Positions 1 through 6,303 of a DNA stretch of 12,693 nt are shown in pieces. Position 1 is the first letter of the stretch, and every line of letters begins with the position of its first letter. The position numbers and the translations under genes were made by a program. Below the pieces are notes generated by a model. The model made no database searches, was not told the DNA's origin, and was given only the letters and a program-made list of their open reading frames with translations. This DNA is from an uncultured Collinsella sp. (GTDB lineage Bacteria; Actinomycetota; Coriobacteriia; Coriobacteriales; Coriobacteriaceae): positions 1-12,693 of the forward strand of contig CAAENO010000164.1 in the NCBI GenBank assembly GCA_900757385.1. The letters are read 5' to 3'.

Positions 1-819
1 GCAGGCGACCAGTCCGGCAAAGTAGAACTTTTGGCTTGCCAGCTTGAGCCGACCACCGCTATCTGCTTCCGAGAGTGAGTCCGCAAGCTCGTCGAGCGCC
101 CGGGTGTCATCGGATACCTTGGCATACATGGTGGGATCAAAGGCATCTGTAGGCTTAGGCGCCGCCGCGTGGAAACAAGCGTCGCCGCATCCGGAGACGC
201 GCTGTGCCTGCGAGAGCGCGCACGCCATAAACCCAACCGTGCGAAACGTCTTATCGCACAAAAGACATACCTCAAACAGTGGACGGCTGTACATCACGCC
301 AGAGACTTGAGCAACCAAGCCGCCTAAAATCAACTGAGGCAGCCCGGCCACCATCGAAGACTTGTCTTCAATGACAATAGAGGCAGCATCCAAGACACGC
401 GAATGGCGCTCTCGATGTGCATCATAGCGGTCGAGCGACACCGTGGGGAACACTATGTCTGCCGCAGTATCGCACGCGATATCGACCATCTTGGAAAGGG
501 ACTGCGGAGCAAACCACTCATCGGCGTTCATGGCGATGATTTGAGAGCCGCGCGAGGCATCAAAACCGGCACGAAGACAAGCGCCGCGCTTCGCGTCCTC
601 GACGTCAATCAAATCAATATGGATGTCCCTGTCGGCAGCAACTTGAAGCGAATGGCGCACACCGGGCGCAGCATCGCGGCAGACAACGACAATCTGCAAA
701 TCATAGAGGTCTTGGTTCTGGATACTCTCGAGCGCACGCATCGCATAGCTGGGCGAACCTTCTACCACAAGGATCACCGAAAGTCGCGGATGCGAACAAC
801 GTCGAACCAAGTTTTCCAT
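1..819 (-). CDS. GT-A (family 2-like) glycosyltransferase, partial at its C-terminal end
   Basis: The open frame runs 273 codons from an ATG at 819 and leaves the window at base 1, so the C-terminus is missing. Near residues 12-20 there is a GT-A opening strand (PRLSVILVVEGS). It is followed by ALESIQNQDL, a hydrophobic strand LQIVVV at 41-46, and RGACLRAGFDASRG at 78-91, which matches the 'N.G...A.G' segment of family 2 glycosyltransferases. The usual DXD metal site after that strand reads MNADEW (97-102), a noncanonical form. Such enzymes transfer a sugar from a nucleotide-sugar to a polysaccharide, lipid or wall acceptor; the substrate here cannot be read. A TGA stop lies six codons upstream of the ATG. 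GAGAGG directly abuts the ATG, so a TTG at codon 4 is a possible alternative start. The gene lies about 150 bases downstream of truA on the same strand. The fold is fairly likely, the exact role is unknown. Confidence 0.7.
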   Translation of the reverse strand, partial: MENLVRRCSHPRLSVILVVEGSPSYAMRALESIQNQDLYDLQIVVVCRDAAPGVRHSLQVAADRDIHIDLIDVEDAKRGACLRAGFDASRGSQIIAMNADEWFAPQSLSKMVDIACDTAADIVFPTVSLDRYDAHRERHSRVLDAASIVIEDKSSMVAGLPQLILGGLVAQVSGVMYSRPLFEVCLLCDKTFRTVGFMACALSQAQRVSGCGDACFHAAAPKPTDAFDPTMYAKVSDDTRALDELADSLSEADSGGRLKLASQKFYFAGLVAC

Positions 820-890
820 CCTCTCGATAGCACCAAATCAAACTGTCGTTCATGGTACACCCGAGCTATAAAAGCAACGAGCCGCCTAAC

Positions 891-947
891 ATGTTGCACG
901 CCAAGAACAGATGTTGCACACGCGCAGCTCACACATAGTATGTGCAA
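891..947. repeat. TTGCAC repeat cluster upstream of the glycosyltransferase gene
   Basis: The nonamer ATGTTGCAC occurs at 891-899 and again at 911-919, exactly 20 bases apart. The inverted copy TGTGCAA lies at 941-947 and pairs with TTGCACA at 914-920. Nested inside is a short palindrome, CACATA-g-TATGTG (932-944). The cluster sits between truA and the glycosyltransferase gene, where an operator or a weak hairpin would be expected. There is no T-run, so it is not a convincing terminator. Assignment as a regulatory site is inference. Confidence 0.3.
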
Positions 948-971
948 GGCACAGACGCGCCGAGCACTCCC

Positions 972-1796
972 CTAGTCGAGAACGACAAGCTCGTCGGGGC
1001 CGTAATCCACACCCATAAACGTAAGGCCGCAGGCAGGAGCCGTGGGGCCCGCAGCGGTACGGTCGCAAGCATCGATAACCTCGCGCATCCACTCGGGTTC
1101 ACGGCGATGCATGCCAATCTCGACAAGCGTGCCCACGATCGTACGGACCATCGAATGCAGAAACGCATTGCCCTCGATGGTAAACGTCAGGATGTCCTCG
1201 CCAAACGCAACCTCATGGCCAAATTCGGCACGCATCACGCAGCGATGCGTGGGCTTGCCAACGGCCGAGGCAACCTTGCAAAAGCTTTTAAAGTCCTGCT
1301 CGCCCAGCAGCGCGGGGCAGGCAGAAGACATAGCCTCAACATCCAAGGGATAGCGATGCCACCACACGGCACCGCGGGACAGCACGGGGCGCGCATCGCG
1401 ATCGGCAATACGGTATGTATACGTACGGGAATGCGCGTCAAAGCGTGCAGAAAAGCCTTTACGGGCCCTGTAGACCTCGTTAATGGCGATATCTTTGGGC
1501 AGCAGGGCATCCATGGCCCGCAGCCACCTACGGCGCGTACAAGCGAGCTCAGCGTCCGTAACGGGCACGCTGATGTACTGAGCCACGGCATGCACGCCGG
1601 CATCGGTACGCCCCGCGCACGTCAGATCGATCGGGCGGCGAAGCAGCGTCTCGATGGCTCGACGTAGCTCACCAGCAACCGTCGTCTGTCTCGGCTGCTC
1701 GGCAAATCCGCTATACGACGAGCCATCATAGGCCACACGAAATACGAGTGTGGCGTCAAGCTCGGAAATCGAATTGAAATCAGACGGCGCAGTCAT
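972..1796 (-). CDS. truA: tRNA pseudouridine(38-40) synthase TruA
   Basis: TruA isomerises uridine to pseudouridine at positions 38-40 of the tRNA anticodon arm, acting in the cytosol. The family signature AGRTDAGVHA lies at residues 61-70, with the catalytic aspartate at D65. Further family blocks are FRVAYDGSSYSGF near 19-31, FSARFDAHSRTYTYRI in the middle and FLHSMVRTIVGTLVEIG toward the end. At 274 residues it is full length. I chose the ATG at 1796 because GGGAG lies five bases upstream; an in-frame TTG at 1811 would add five residues but lacks such a site. The gene follows rplQ but lies beyond a strong terminator, so it probably depends on its own promoter or on read-through. The truA gene follows rplQ directly, without the ECF transporter genes that separate the two in many Firmicutes. 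Confidence 0.97.
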   Translation of the reverse strand: MTAPSDFNSISELDATLVFRVAYDGSSYSGFAEQPRQTTVAGELRRAIETLLRRPIDLTCAGRTDAGVHAVAQYISVPVTDAELACTRRRWLRAMDALLPKDIAINEVYRARKGFSARFDAHSRTYTYRIADRDARPVLSRGAVWWHRYPLDVEAMSSACPALLGEQDFKSFCKVASAVGKPTHRCVMRAEFGHEVAFGEDILTFTIEGNAFLHSMVRTIVGTLVEIGMHRREPEWMREVIDACDRTAAGPTAPACGLTFMGVDYGPDELVVLD

Positions 1797-1831
1797 GGAC
1801 GCTCCCAACAAACAAGCAACGGTATCGCGAC

Positions 1832-1862
1832 AAAAAAAGAGGGGTACGCGAACGTACCCCTC
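1832..1862 (-). terminator. Rho-independent terminator of the ribosomal protein operon
   Basis: On the minus strand a perfect ten-pair stem (GAGGGGTACG with CGTACCCCTC) closes on a TTCG tetraloop and is followed at once by seven T residues (1838-1832). This is a textbook intrinsic terminator 26 bases past the rplQ stop. It should end most transcripts of the long operon before truA. A T-run is present only in the minus direction, so it acts one way. Confidence 0.95.
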
Positions 1863-1863
1863 G

Positions 1864-1891
1864 AATATAGCCTATGCAGACGGAATGTCTA
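1864..1891 (-). promoter_or_regulatory. Candidate truA promoter overlapping the rplQ stop
   Basis: On the minus strand TAGACA (1891-1886) and TATATT (1869-1864) each match five of six bases of the sigma-70-type -35 and -10 consensus, 16 bases apart. The TAG of the -35 box is the rplQ stop codon. Initiation would fall near 1857, inside the first arm of the terminator stem. The new transcript would then lack part of that stem. This would explain how truA is expressed beyond the terminator. It is a prediction from sequence only. Confidence 0.45.
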
Positions 1892-2371
1892 CTCAGCGGT
1901 CTCCTCAGCAGGAGCCTCCTCGGCAGCAGTCTCCTCGACAGCCTCGACCTTCTTGGGAGCAGCGGCCTTCTTGGGGGCCGGAGCAGCCTTCTTGGCCTTA
2001 GGCGTGCAAGGCTCGGTGACGAGCTCCATGATAACGATGGGAGCATTGTCGCCCTTGCGGTTACCGAGCTTCATGATGCGGGTGTAACCGCCGTTGCGGT
2101 CCTGCCACATGCCCTGGGCAGCCTTGTCGAAGATCTCGGCAACGAGCTGCTTATCGCCGAGCTTGGCGATAGCCAGACGACGAGAGTGCAGGTCGCCCTT
2201 CTTGGCCCAAGTGATGATCGGATCGACGACCGAACGCAGCGCCTTAGCGCGGGTCTCGGTGGTCTTGATGCGGTCGTTCTCGAAGAGGGCCTTAGCAAGG
2301 CTCTTCTTCATGGCCTTGGTGTGGCTCGCATCGGTGCCGAGCTTCAGGCCCTTCTTAACGTTGTGACGCAT
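1889..2371 (-). CDS. rplQ: 50S ribosomal protein L17 (bL17)
   Basis: L17 is a structural protein of the large ribosomal subunit. Residues 1 to about 118 are the family core: it opens MRHNVKKGLKLGTDASHTKA and continues with ALRSVVDPIITWAKKGDLHSRR. Residues from about 122 to 160 form a low-complexity tail, first rich in Lys, Ala and Pro, then in Glu and Ala. That makes it longer than the roughly 120-130 residues typical of minimal L17. The tail is probably disordered and is of a kind seen in several actinobacterial L17 proteins. GAGGAG lies ten bases before the ATG. It is the last gene of the operon, 30 bases after rpoA and just before the terminator. Confidence 0.98.
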   Translation of the reverse strand: MRHNVKKGLKLGTDASHTKAMKKSLAKALFENDRIKTTETRAKALRSVVDPIITWAKKGDLHSRRLAIAKLGDKQLVAEIFDKAAQGMWQDRNGGYTRIMKLGNRKGDNAPIVIMELVTEPCTPKAKKAAPAPKKAAAPKKVEAVEETAAEEAPAEETAE

Positions 2372-2401
2372 GGTCTAGTTTCTCCTCAAATATGCGAAGC
2401 A

Positions 2402-3343
2402 TTAAGCCTTCAGGCTCAGGCCCATGGACTCAAGCTTGTCCTTCACTTCCTCGATCGACTTAACACCGAAGTTACGGATGTTGAGCAGATCGTTCTCCGA
2501 GAACTCAACGAGTTGACGGACCGAGTGAATGCTGGCGCGCTTAAGGCAGTTGTAAGAACGGACGGAAAGGTCCAGATCCTCGATCTGCTTGTCCAGCTCG
2601 GCGTTGTCGTTGGTGACCTCGGGAGCGAAGATCGAAGCCTCCTCCTCAACCTCGGGGGTCTCGGCAAGGTTCATAAAGGCGGCCATATGCTGATTGATGA
2701 TATTGGCAGCCTGGACCACGGCGTCGCGCGGGGCGATGGAGCCGTTGGTCTCGATCTCGAGGACAAGGCGGTCGTAGTCGGTGTGCTGACCGACACGGCA
2801 AGCCTCAACGAGCTTGGCGCAACGGGAAACCGGCGAGTACAGCGAGTCAACGTGGATCACACCGATGGGATCGTTGTCGCGCTTGTTGGCCTCGCCAGAA
2901 ACATAGCCGCGGCCATAGCCGATGCGCATGCTCATGGTGAGATGGCCACCCTCGGTAAGCGTAGCGATGTGCTGCTCGGGGTTGACCAGCTCAAACTCGG
3001 ACGGAATAAAGAAGTCCGCACCGGTGACCTCGCAGGGGCCGTCAACCGAGATGGTGGCGGTCGCCTCGTCGGTCGTGCCGAGAGCCCTGAAGACAAGACC
3101 CTTGACATTCAGGACGATGTCGGTGACATCCTCGACCATGTTAGGGATGGTCATGAACTCGTGCTGCGCACCATCGATCTGAATAGCCTCGACGGCGGCA
3201 CCCTCGAGCGAGGACAGAAGAACGCGACGAAGGGAGTTACCCAGCGTATCGCCGTAACCACGCTCGAGCGGCTCGACGGAGACACGAGCAGACGTCTCGT
3301 TGATCTCTTCGACCTGAACCTGAGGCCTAATGAATTCTGACAT
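2402..3343 (-). CDS. rpoA: DNA-directed RNA polymerase subunit alpha
   Basis: The alpha subunit dimerises to start RNA polymerase assembly and contacts promoter UP elements and activators. The N-terminal assembly domain (about 1-230) carries LERGYGDTLGNSLRRVLLSS at 26-45, the family signature. A short acidic linker (EVEEEASIFAPE) leads to the C-terminal domain (about 250-313). That domain contains LSVRSYNCLK, with the Arg and Asn (R262, N265) equivalent to the E. coli UP-element contacts R265 and N268, and NFGVKSIEEVKDKL. The 313-residue length is normal for high-GC Gram-positives. An ideal GGAGGT lies five bases before the ATG. It sits between rpsD and rplQ, the standard alpha operon position, which couples polymerase and ribosome synthesis. 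Confidence 0.99.
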   Translation of the reverse strand: MSEFIRPQVQVEEINETSARVSVEPLERGYGDTLGNSLRRVLLSSLEGAAVEAIQIDGAQHEFMTIPNMVEDVTDIVLNVKGLVFRALGTTDEATATISVDGPCEVTGADFFIPSEFELVNPEQHIATLTEGGHLTMSMRIGYGRGYVSGEANKRDNDPIGVIHVDSLYSPVSRCAKLVEACRVGQHTDYDRLVLEIETNGSIAPRDAVVQAANIINQHMAAFMNLAETPEVEEEASIFAPEVTNDNAELDKQIEDLDLSVRSYNCLKRASIHSVRQLVEFSENDLLNIRNFGVKSIEEVKDKLESMGLSLKA

Positions 3344-3375
3344 GTATTACCTCCAGCCTCAGCAGCCCGGATGGA

Positions 3376-3972
3376 CTACTTAGAGTAGAGCTCGACGATG
3401 AGCTGCTCGTTGATATCACCGCTGATCTGCTCACGCGTCGGCAGAGCGAGCACGTTACCAGACAGCTTCTCGATATCGACCTCGAGCCAGCCAGGGACCT
3501 CAAAGCGCTCGGAGGAAATCAGGGCCTCCTTGATGGGGAGGAGGTCACGGAACTTCTCGCCGACAGCGACGACGTCGCCGGCCTTGACGCGGTAGGACGG
3601 GATGTCCACGCGCTTGCCGTTCACGGTGAAGTGACCGTGACGGACGGACTGACGAGCCTCTTTGCGGGTGCGGGCGAAGCCAAGACGGAAGACGACGTTG
3701 TCGAGGCGAGACTCAAGGATGATCATGAGGTTCTCACCGGTGACGCCGTTCATCTTGCGGGCCTTGTTGAAGTAGCCGTGGAACTGCTTCTCCAGAACGC
3801 CATAGATGAACTTGACCTTCTGCTTCTCGCGCAGCTGCATGCCGTACTCAGATTCCTTGCGACGGCGCTTGGGCTGACGGATAGATTCCTTCTTGCTGCT
3901 GTAACCGAGCTCAGCGGGATCGATCCCGAGCTGACGGCAGCGCTTAAGAACAGGAGTCCTGTCGATTGCCAT
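3376..3972 (-). CDS. rpsD: 30S ribosomal protein S4 (uS4), zinc-free form
   Basis: S4 binds the 5' domain of 16S rRNA early in 30S assembly and helps maintain decoding accuracy. In many bacteria it is also the translational repressor of the alpha operon or of its own gene. The N-terminal region (about 1-88) has only one cysteine (C12), so it is the form without the four-cysteine zinc site. The S4 RNA-binding fold follows at about 90-150, with LESRLDNVVFRLGFARTRKE and ARQSVRHGHFTVNGKRVDIP. The protein ends in INEQLIVELYSK, a typical S4 C-terminus. At 198 residues it is full length. GAAAGGA precedes the ATG, and the gap from rpsK is 19 bases. It is a reasonable candidate ligand for the structured leader upstream of rpmJ, but that is inference. 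Confidence 0.98.
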   Translation of the reverse strand: MAIDRTPVLKRCRQLGIDPAELGYSSKKESIRQPKRRRKESEYGMQLREKQKVKFIYGVLEKQFHGYFNKARKMNGVTGENLMIILESRLDNVVFRLGFARTRKEARQSVRHGHFTVNGKRVDIPSYRVKAGDVVAVGEKFRDLLPIKEALISSERFEVPGWLEVDIEKLSGNVLALPTREQISGDINEQLIVELYSK

Positions 3973-3991
3973 ATTGATACGATCCTTTCAG

Positions 3992-4396
3992 TTACACGCG
4001 GCGACGCTTCTTGGGGCGGCAGCCGTTGTGCGGAATGGGGGTCTTGTCCTGGATGCTCGAGACCTCGAGGCCAGCAGCCTGGAGGGAGCGGATGGCGGTC
4101 TCACGACCGGAGCCGGGGCCCTTGACGAAGACGGAAACCTTCTTCATACCGTGCTCCATGGCCTGCTTGGCAGCAGCCTCGGCAGCCATCTGGGCAGCGA
4201 ACGGCGTGGACTTACGCGAGCCCTTGAAGCCCACCTGGCCAGCCGACTTCCAGGAAATGACGTTGCCCTGGGGATCGGTGATCGAAACGATCGTGTTGTT
4301 GAACGTAGAACGAATGTGAGCCTGGCCCACGGAAATGTTCTTACGGTCCGCGCGCTTCAGACGGGCAGCGCGAACGTTCTTCTTAGCAGTAGCCAT
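3992..4396 (-). CDS. rpsK: 30S ribosomal protein S11 (uS11)
   Basis: S11 lies on the platform of the small subunit near the mRNA exit and the E site. Characteristic stretches are GQAHIRSTFNNTIVSITD at 24-41, STPFAAQMAAEAAAKQAMEHG and VFVKGPGSGRETAIRSLQAAG. The protein ends in the conserved basic DKTPIPHNGCRPKKRRRV. It is full length at 134 residues. AAGGAG precedes the ATG, and the gene starts 14 bases after the rpsM stop, which is consistent with coupled expression. Confidence 0.99.
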   Translation of the reverse strand: MATAKKNVRAARLKRADRKNISVGQAHIRSTFNNTIVSITDPQGNVISWKSAGQVGFKGSRKSTPFAAQMAAEAAAKQAMEHGMKKVSVFVKGPGSGRETAIRSLQAAGLEVSSIQDKTPIPHNGCRPKKRRRV

Positions 4397-4410
4397 CTAT
4401 CTAGCGCTCC

Positions 4411-4785
4411 TTATTTCTTCTTCTTAGCACCGATCTGACGCTTCGGGCCCTTACGGGTACGAGCGTTAGTGTGGGTGCGCTGGCCGCGGACCGGGAGGCC
4501 CTTGCGGTGACGAAGGCCGCGGTTGCAGCCGATGTCCATAAGGCGCTTGACGTTCTGGTTGCGCTCACGGCGGAGGTCACCCTCAACCATGATCTGGTTC
4601 TTATCGATATAATCGCGGATGGCGTTAACCTCATCCTCGGTGAGGTCCTTAACGCGCGTATCCACGTTAACGTTGCACTCGACGCAGATCTTCGTCGCAG
4701 TGGTGCGGCCGATGCCGTAAATGTAGGTCAGACCGATCTCAACGCGCTTCTCACGCGGGAGGTCAACACCATTAATACGGGCCAA
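4411..4785 (-). CDS. rpsM: 30S ribosomal protein S13 (uS13), TTG start
   Basis: S13 sits in the head of the 30S subunit and forms bridges to the 50S subunit. The N-terminus reads MARINGVDLPREKRVEIGLT, followed by a helix-two-turn-helix region with YGIGRTTATKIC. The conserved RGLRHRKGLPVRGQRTHTNA and a lysine-rich tail complete it. It is full length at 124 residues. The start codon is TTG: the universal MARI.GV opening leaves no other option, and GAGGAG lies six bases upstream. Use of TTG with a strong Shine-Dalgarno sequence may tune initiation. It starts 14 bases after the rpmJ stop. Confidence 0.98.
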   Translation of the reverse strand: MARINGVDLPREKRVEIGLTYIYGIGRTTATKICVECNVNVDTRVKDLTEDEVNAIRDYIDKNQIMVEGDLRRERNQNVKRLMDIGCNRGLRHRKGLPVRGQRTHTNARTRKGPKRQIGAKKKK

Positions 4786-4799
4786 CGTAGTCTCCTCTC

Positions 4800-4913
4800 T
4801 TAACCCTGACGCTGCTTATGACGGGGGTTCTCGCAAATGACGAGGACCTTGCCATGGCGCCTAATGATTTTGCACTTATCGCACATCTTCTTGACCGAAG
4901 GACGTACCTTCAT
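4800..4913 (-). CDS. rpmJ: 50S ribosomal protein L36 (bL36), zinc-ribbon form
   Basis: This 37-residue gene encodes L36, the smallest 50S protein, located near the L7/L12 stalk base. The protein opens MKVRPSVKKMCDKCKIIRRH and ends in ICENPRHKQRQG. C11, C14, C27 and H32 form the CCCH zinc site, so this is the zinc-binding version. AAAGGA lies shortly before the ATG. It is the first gene after a 150-base spacer that follows infA, and it leads the set rpmJ-rpsM-rpsK-rpsD-rpoA-rplQ. Confidence 0.97.
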   Translation of the reverse strand: MKVRPSVKKMCDKCKIIRRHGKVLVICENPRHKQRQG

Positions 4914-4962
4914 CGTTCTTCCTTTCGGTAGCGCTCAAACTACTTCCCTACTATCTACTCGC

Positions 4963-5038
4963 CCAGCCGCAGGCGTTTAAAACTATGGCTGGTCTTCACA
5001 CACAATCCGACTGTAGGTTGAGCTAAGCCTGCAGCCGG
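4963..5038 (-). promoter_or_regulatory. Structured RNA leader upstream of rpmJ, possible autoregulatory site
   Basis: The spacer between infA and rpmJ has a long-range stem. On the minus strand CCGGCTGCAGGC (5038-5027) pairs with GCCTGCGGCTGG (4974-4963) as twelve continuous pairs, two of them G-U. Inside the 52-base loop, CCAGCC (4992-4987) can pair instead with GGCTGG (4968-4963) in the right arm, and CAGCC can pair with GGCTG in the left arm. The alternative pairings exclude each other, as expected of a regulated leader. Ribosomal protein leaders with such folding are known for the alpha operon (S4) in other bacteria. No known motif is recognised here and the ligand is unknown. Confidence 0.45.
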
Positions 5039-5063
5039 AAATGGAGTGCGTGTATGCGTGCCG

Positions 5064-5282
5064 CTATTTGTAGCGATAGGTGATGCGACCGCGGGTCAGG
5101 TCGTACGGGGAAAGCTCCACGACAACCCTGTCACCGGGGAGAATACGGATGTAATTCATTCGGATCTTGCCAGAAATGTTGCACAGAACCGAATGACCGT
5201 TCTCGAGCTCAACCTTAAACATGGCATTGGGCAACGGTTCCTTTACCGTACCCTCGAGCTCAATTGCGTCTTCCTTCTTCAC
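5064..5282 (-). CDS. infA: Translation initiation factor IF-1
   Basis: IF-1 occupies the A site of the 30S subunit during initiation and supports IF-2 and IF-3. It is a single OB-fold. Diagnostic segments are LPNAMFKVELENGHSVLCNI, ISGKIRMNYIRILPGDRVVV and the C-terminal LSPYDLTRGRITYRYK. The GTG at 5282 gives 72 residues beginning MKKEDAIEL, the usual IF-1 length. A TTG at 5288 would add two residues and cannot be excluded. The Shine-Dalgarno match is weak in either case (AGAAAGATG upstream), unlike the rest of the operon. The gene is flanked by unusually wide spacers, about 230 bases from map and 150 bases to rpmJ. That suggests separate control or RNA processing around it. Confidence 0.95.
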   Translation of the reverse strand: MKKEDAIELEGTVKEPLPNAMFKVELENGHSVLCNISGKIRMNYIRILPGDRVVVELSPYDLTRGRITYRYK

Positions 5283-5321
5283 AAGCAATCATCTTTCTCT
5301 AGAAAACGACAGCGATTGAGT

Positions 5322-5350
5322 ATTCTACAACACGTATGCACGCATCGTAA
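5322..5350 (-). promoter_or_regulatory. Weak candidate infA promoter
   Basis: On the minus strand TAGAAT (5327-5322) matches five of six bases of the -10 consensus. TTACGA (5350-5345), seventeen bases upstream, matches the -35 in only three positions. It would start a transcript about 35-40 bases before infA. The width and lower GC content of this spacer make an internal promoter plausible. The call is tentative. Confidence 0.3.
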
Positions 5351-5416
5351 TAACTTCGTAATGGCTCCACAACTAAGTGGAACTTGTTACATTTGAAATG
5401 CAAAACAAAACCGTTC

Positions 5417-5502
5417 CCTGATACCCAAGATCGCCTTGAAATGAGAAGGCATAGACCTTGGGGTCATGCCTTCGAAATTGAAAGGCGAGGTTGGGCATCA
5501 GG
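5417..5502 (-). repeat. 86-base imperfect palindrome (long hairpin) between map and infA
   Basis: The two arms, about 41 bases each, agree at about 30 positions. Outer to inner, the paired blocks on the minus strand are CCTGAT with ATCAGG, CCCAA with TTGGG, TCGCCTT with AAGGCGA, GAAGGCA with TGCCTTC, and GACC with GGTC, closing on a CCAA loop. A G-U pair joins the first two blocks. Small internal loops separate the others, the largest being TCAATTTC opposite TCATTTC. It begins about a dozen bases after the map stop and has no T-run directly after it. It may be a processing or stability element, a weak transcription pause, or a small dispersed palindromic repeat; sequence alone does not decide. 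Confidence 0.6.
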
Positions 5503-5514
5503 AGGCGGCGACCT

Positions 5515-6303
5515 TTACATTTCACCGCCTTGCAAGGAACACCAAGCACCTTGGGCATCCGTGGTGAGAATCACCGGACCGTCATTGGTAATGGCGACGG
5601 TGTTCTCGTAGTGCGCGGCGGGCAGGTGGTCGTTGGTCGTAACAATCCAACCGTCGGAGCCCGTGCTCACATGGTTGGAACCCATCGTAACCATCGGCTC
5701 GATGGCAATGACCATGCCGGCCTGGAGGCGAACGCCCCTCCCCTTCTTTCCATAGTTAGGAACGTTGGGGTCCTCGTGCATCACGCGGCCAATGCCATGG
5801 CCCACATAGTCACGAAGCACGCCGTAACCGTGAGACTCGGCGAGGGACTGAACGGCGTAACCAACATCCCCGATATGGTTACCGGGAACAGCCTGCTCGA
5901 TGGCAGCTTTAAGGCAATCGCGCGTGACCTCGCATAGGGCCTTGGCCTCGGGCGTGGGTGTGCCGACAAAAAACGTCCAAGCGTTATCGCCAACCCAACC
6001 GTCGACAACGGCTCCCGTATCGATGGAGATGATATCGCCATCGCGCAGGATCATGTCGGGGTTGGGAATACCGTGGACCACGGCATCGTTGATCGATGCG
6101 CAAATGGTCCCCGGGAACCCGCCGTAACCCTTAAAGGCAGGGGTGCCGCCATGCATGCGGATAATCTGCTCCGCGAGCTGATCGAGCTCAAAAGTCGAAA
6201 CGCCGGGGCGCACCATGGCTCCAACGTGGCGGAGCGCCATCTTAGATAGCGCTCCTGCCTTCTTCATCTGCTCGATTTGCGTTGCAGACTTAATCTTGAT
6301 CAT
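5515..6303 (-). CDS. map: Type I methionine aminopeptidase
   Basis: This cytosolic metalloenzyme removes the initiator methionine from nascent proteins. All five metal ligands of the pita-bread fold are present: D95 (SIDTGA), D106 (VGDNAWTF), H169 (VGHGIG), E202 (AIEPM) and E233 (HYENT). H77 (VVHGIP) is the conserved substrate-contacting histidine. At 262 residues it has the short bacterial type Ib length and no N-terminal zinc-finger extension. Its ATG overlaps the adk stop codon (ATGA), so the two are probably translationally coupled. A GAGG about eleven bases upstream is a modest ribosome site. The secY-adk-map-infA order is the classic high-GC Gram-positive and Firmicute arrangement. Confidence 0.98.
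   Translation of the reverse strand: MIKIKSATQIEQMKKAGALSKMALRHVGAMVRPGVSTFELDQLAEQIIRMHGGTPAFKGYGGFPGTICASINDAVVHGIPNPDMILRDGDIISIDTGAVVDGWVGDNAWTFFVGTPTPEAKALCEVTRDCLKAAIEQAVPGNHIGDVGYAVQSLAESHGYGVLRDYVGHGIGRVMHEDPNVPNYGKKGRGVRLQAGMVIAIEPMVTMGSNHVSTGSDGWIVTTNDHLPAAHYENTVAITNDGPVILTTDAQGAWCSLQGGEM

Noticed and set aside
914..947. TTGCACA...TGTGCAA hairpin considered as a truA terminator
   Set aside because: The stem is seven pairs with a 20-base loop and no T-run follows in the minus direction.
403..975. A 190-codon plus-strand open frame opposite the glycosyltransferase gene
   Set aside because: The minus-strand frame carries family 2 glycosyltransferase signatures, whereas this one shows no recognisable domain.
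1874..3340. A 488-codon open frame on the plus strand opposite rplQ and rpoA
   Set aside because: It is fully antisense to two unmistakable genes and its protein is low-complexity Leu, Val, Asp and Gly. This is the usual mirror image of GC-rich codon bias.
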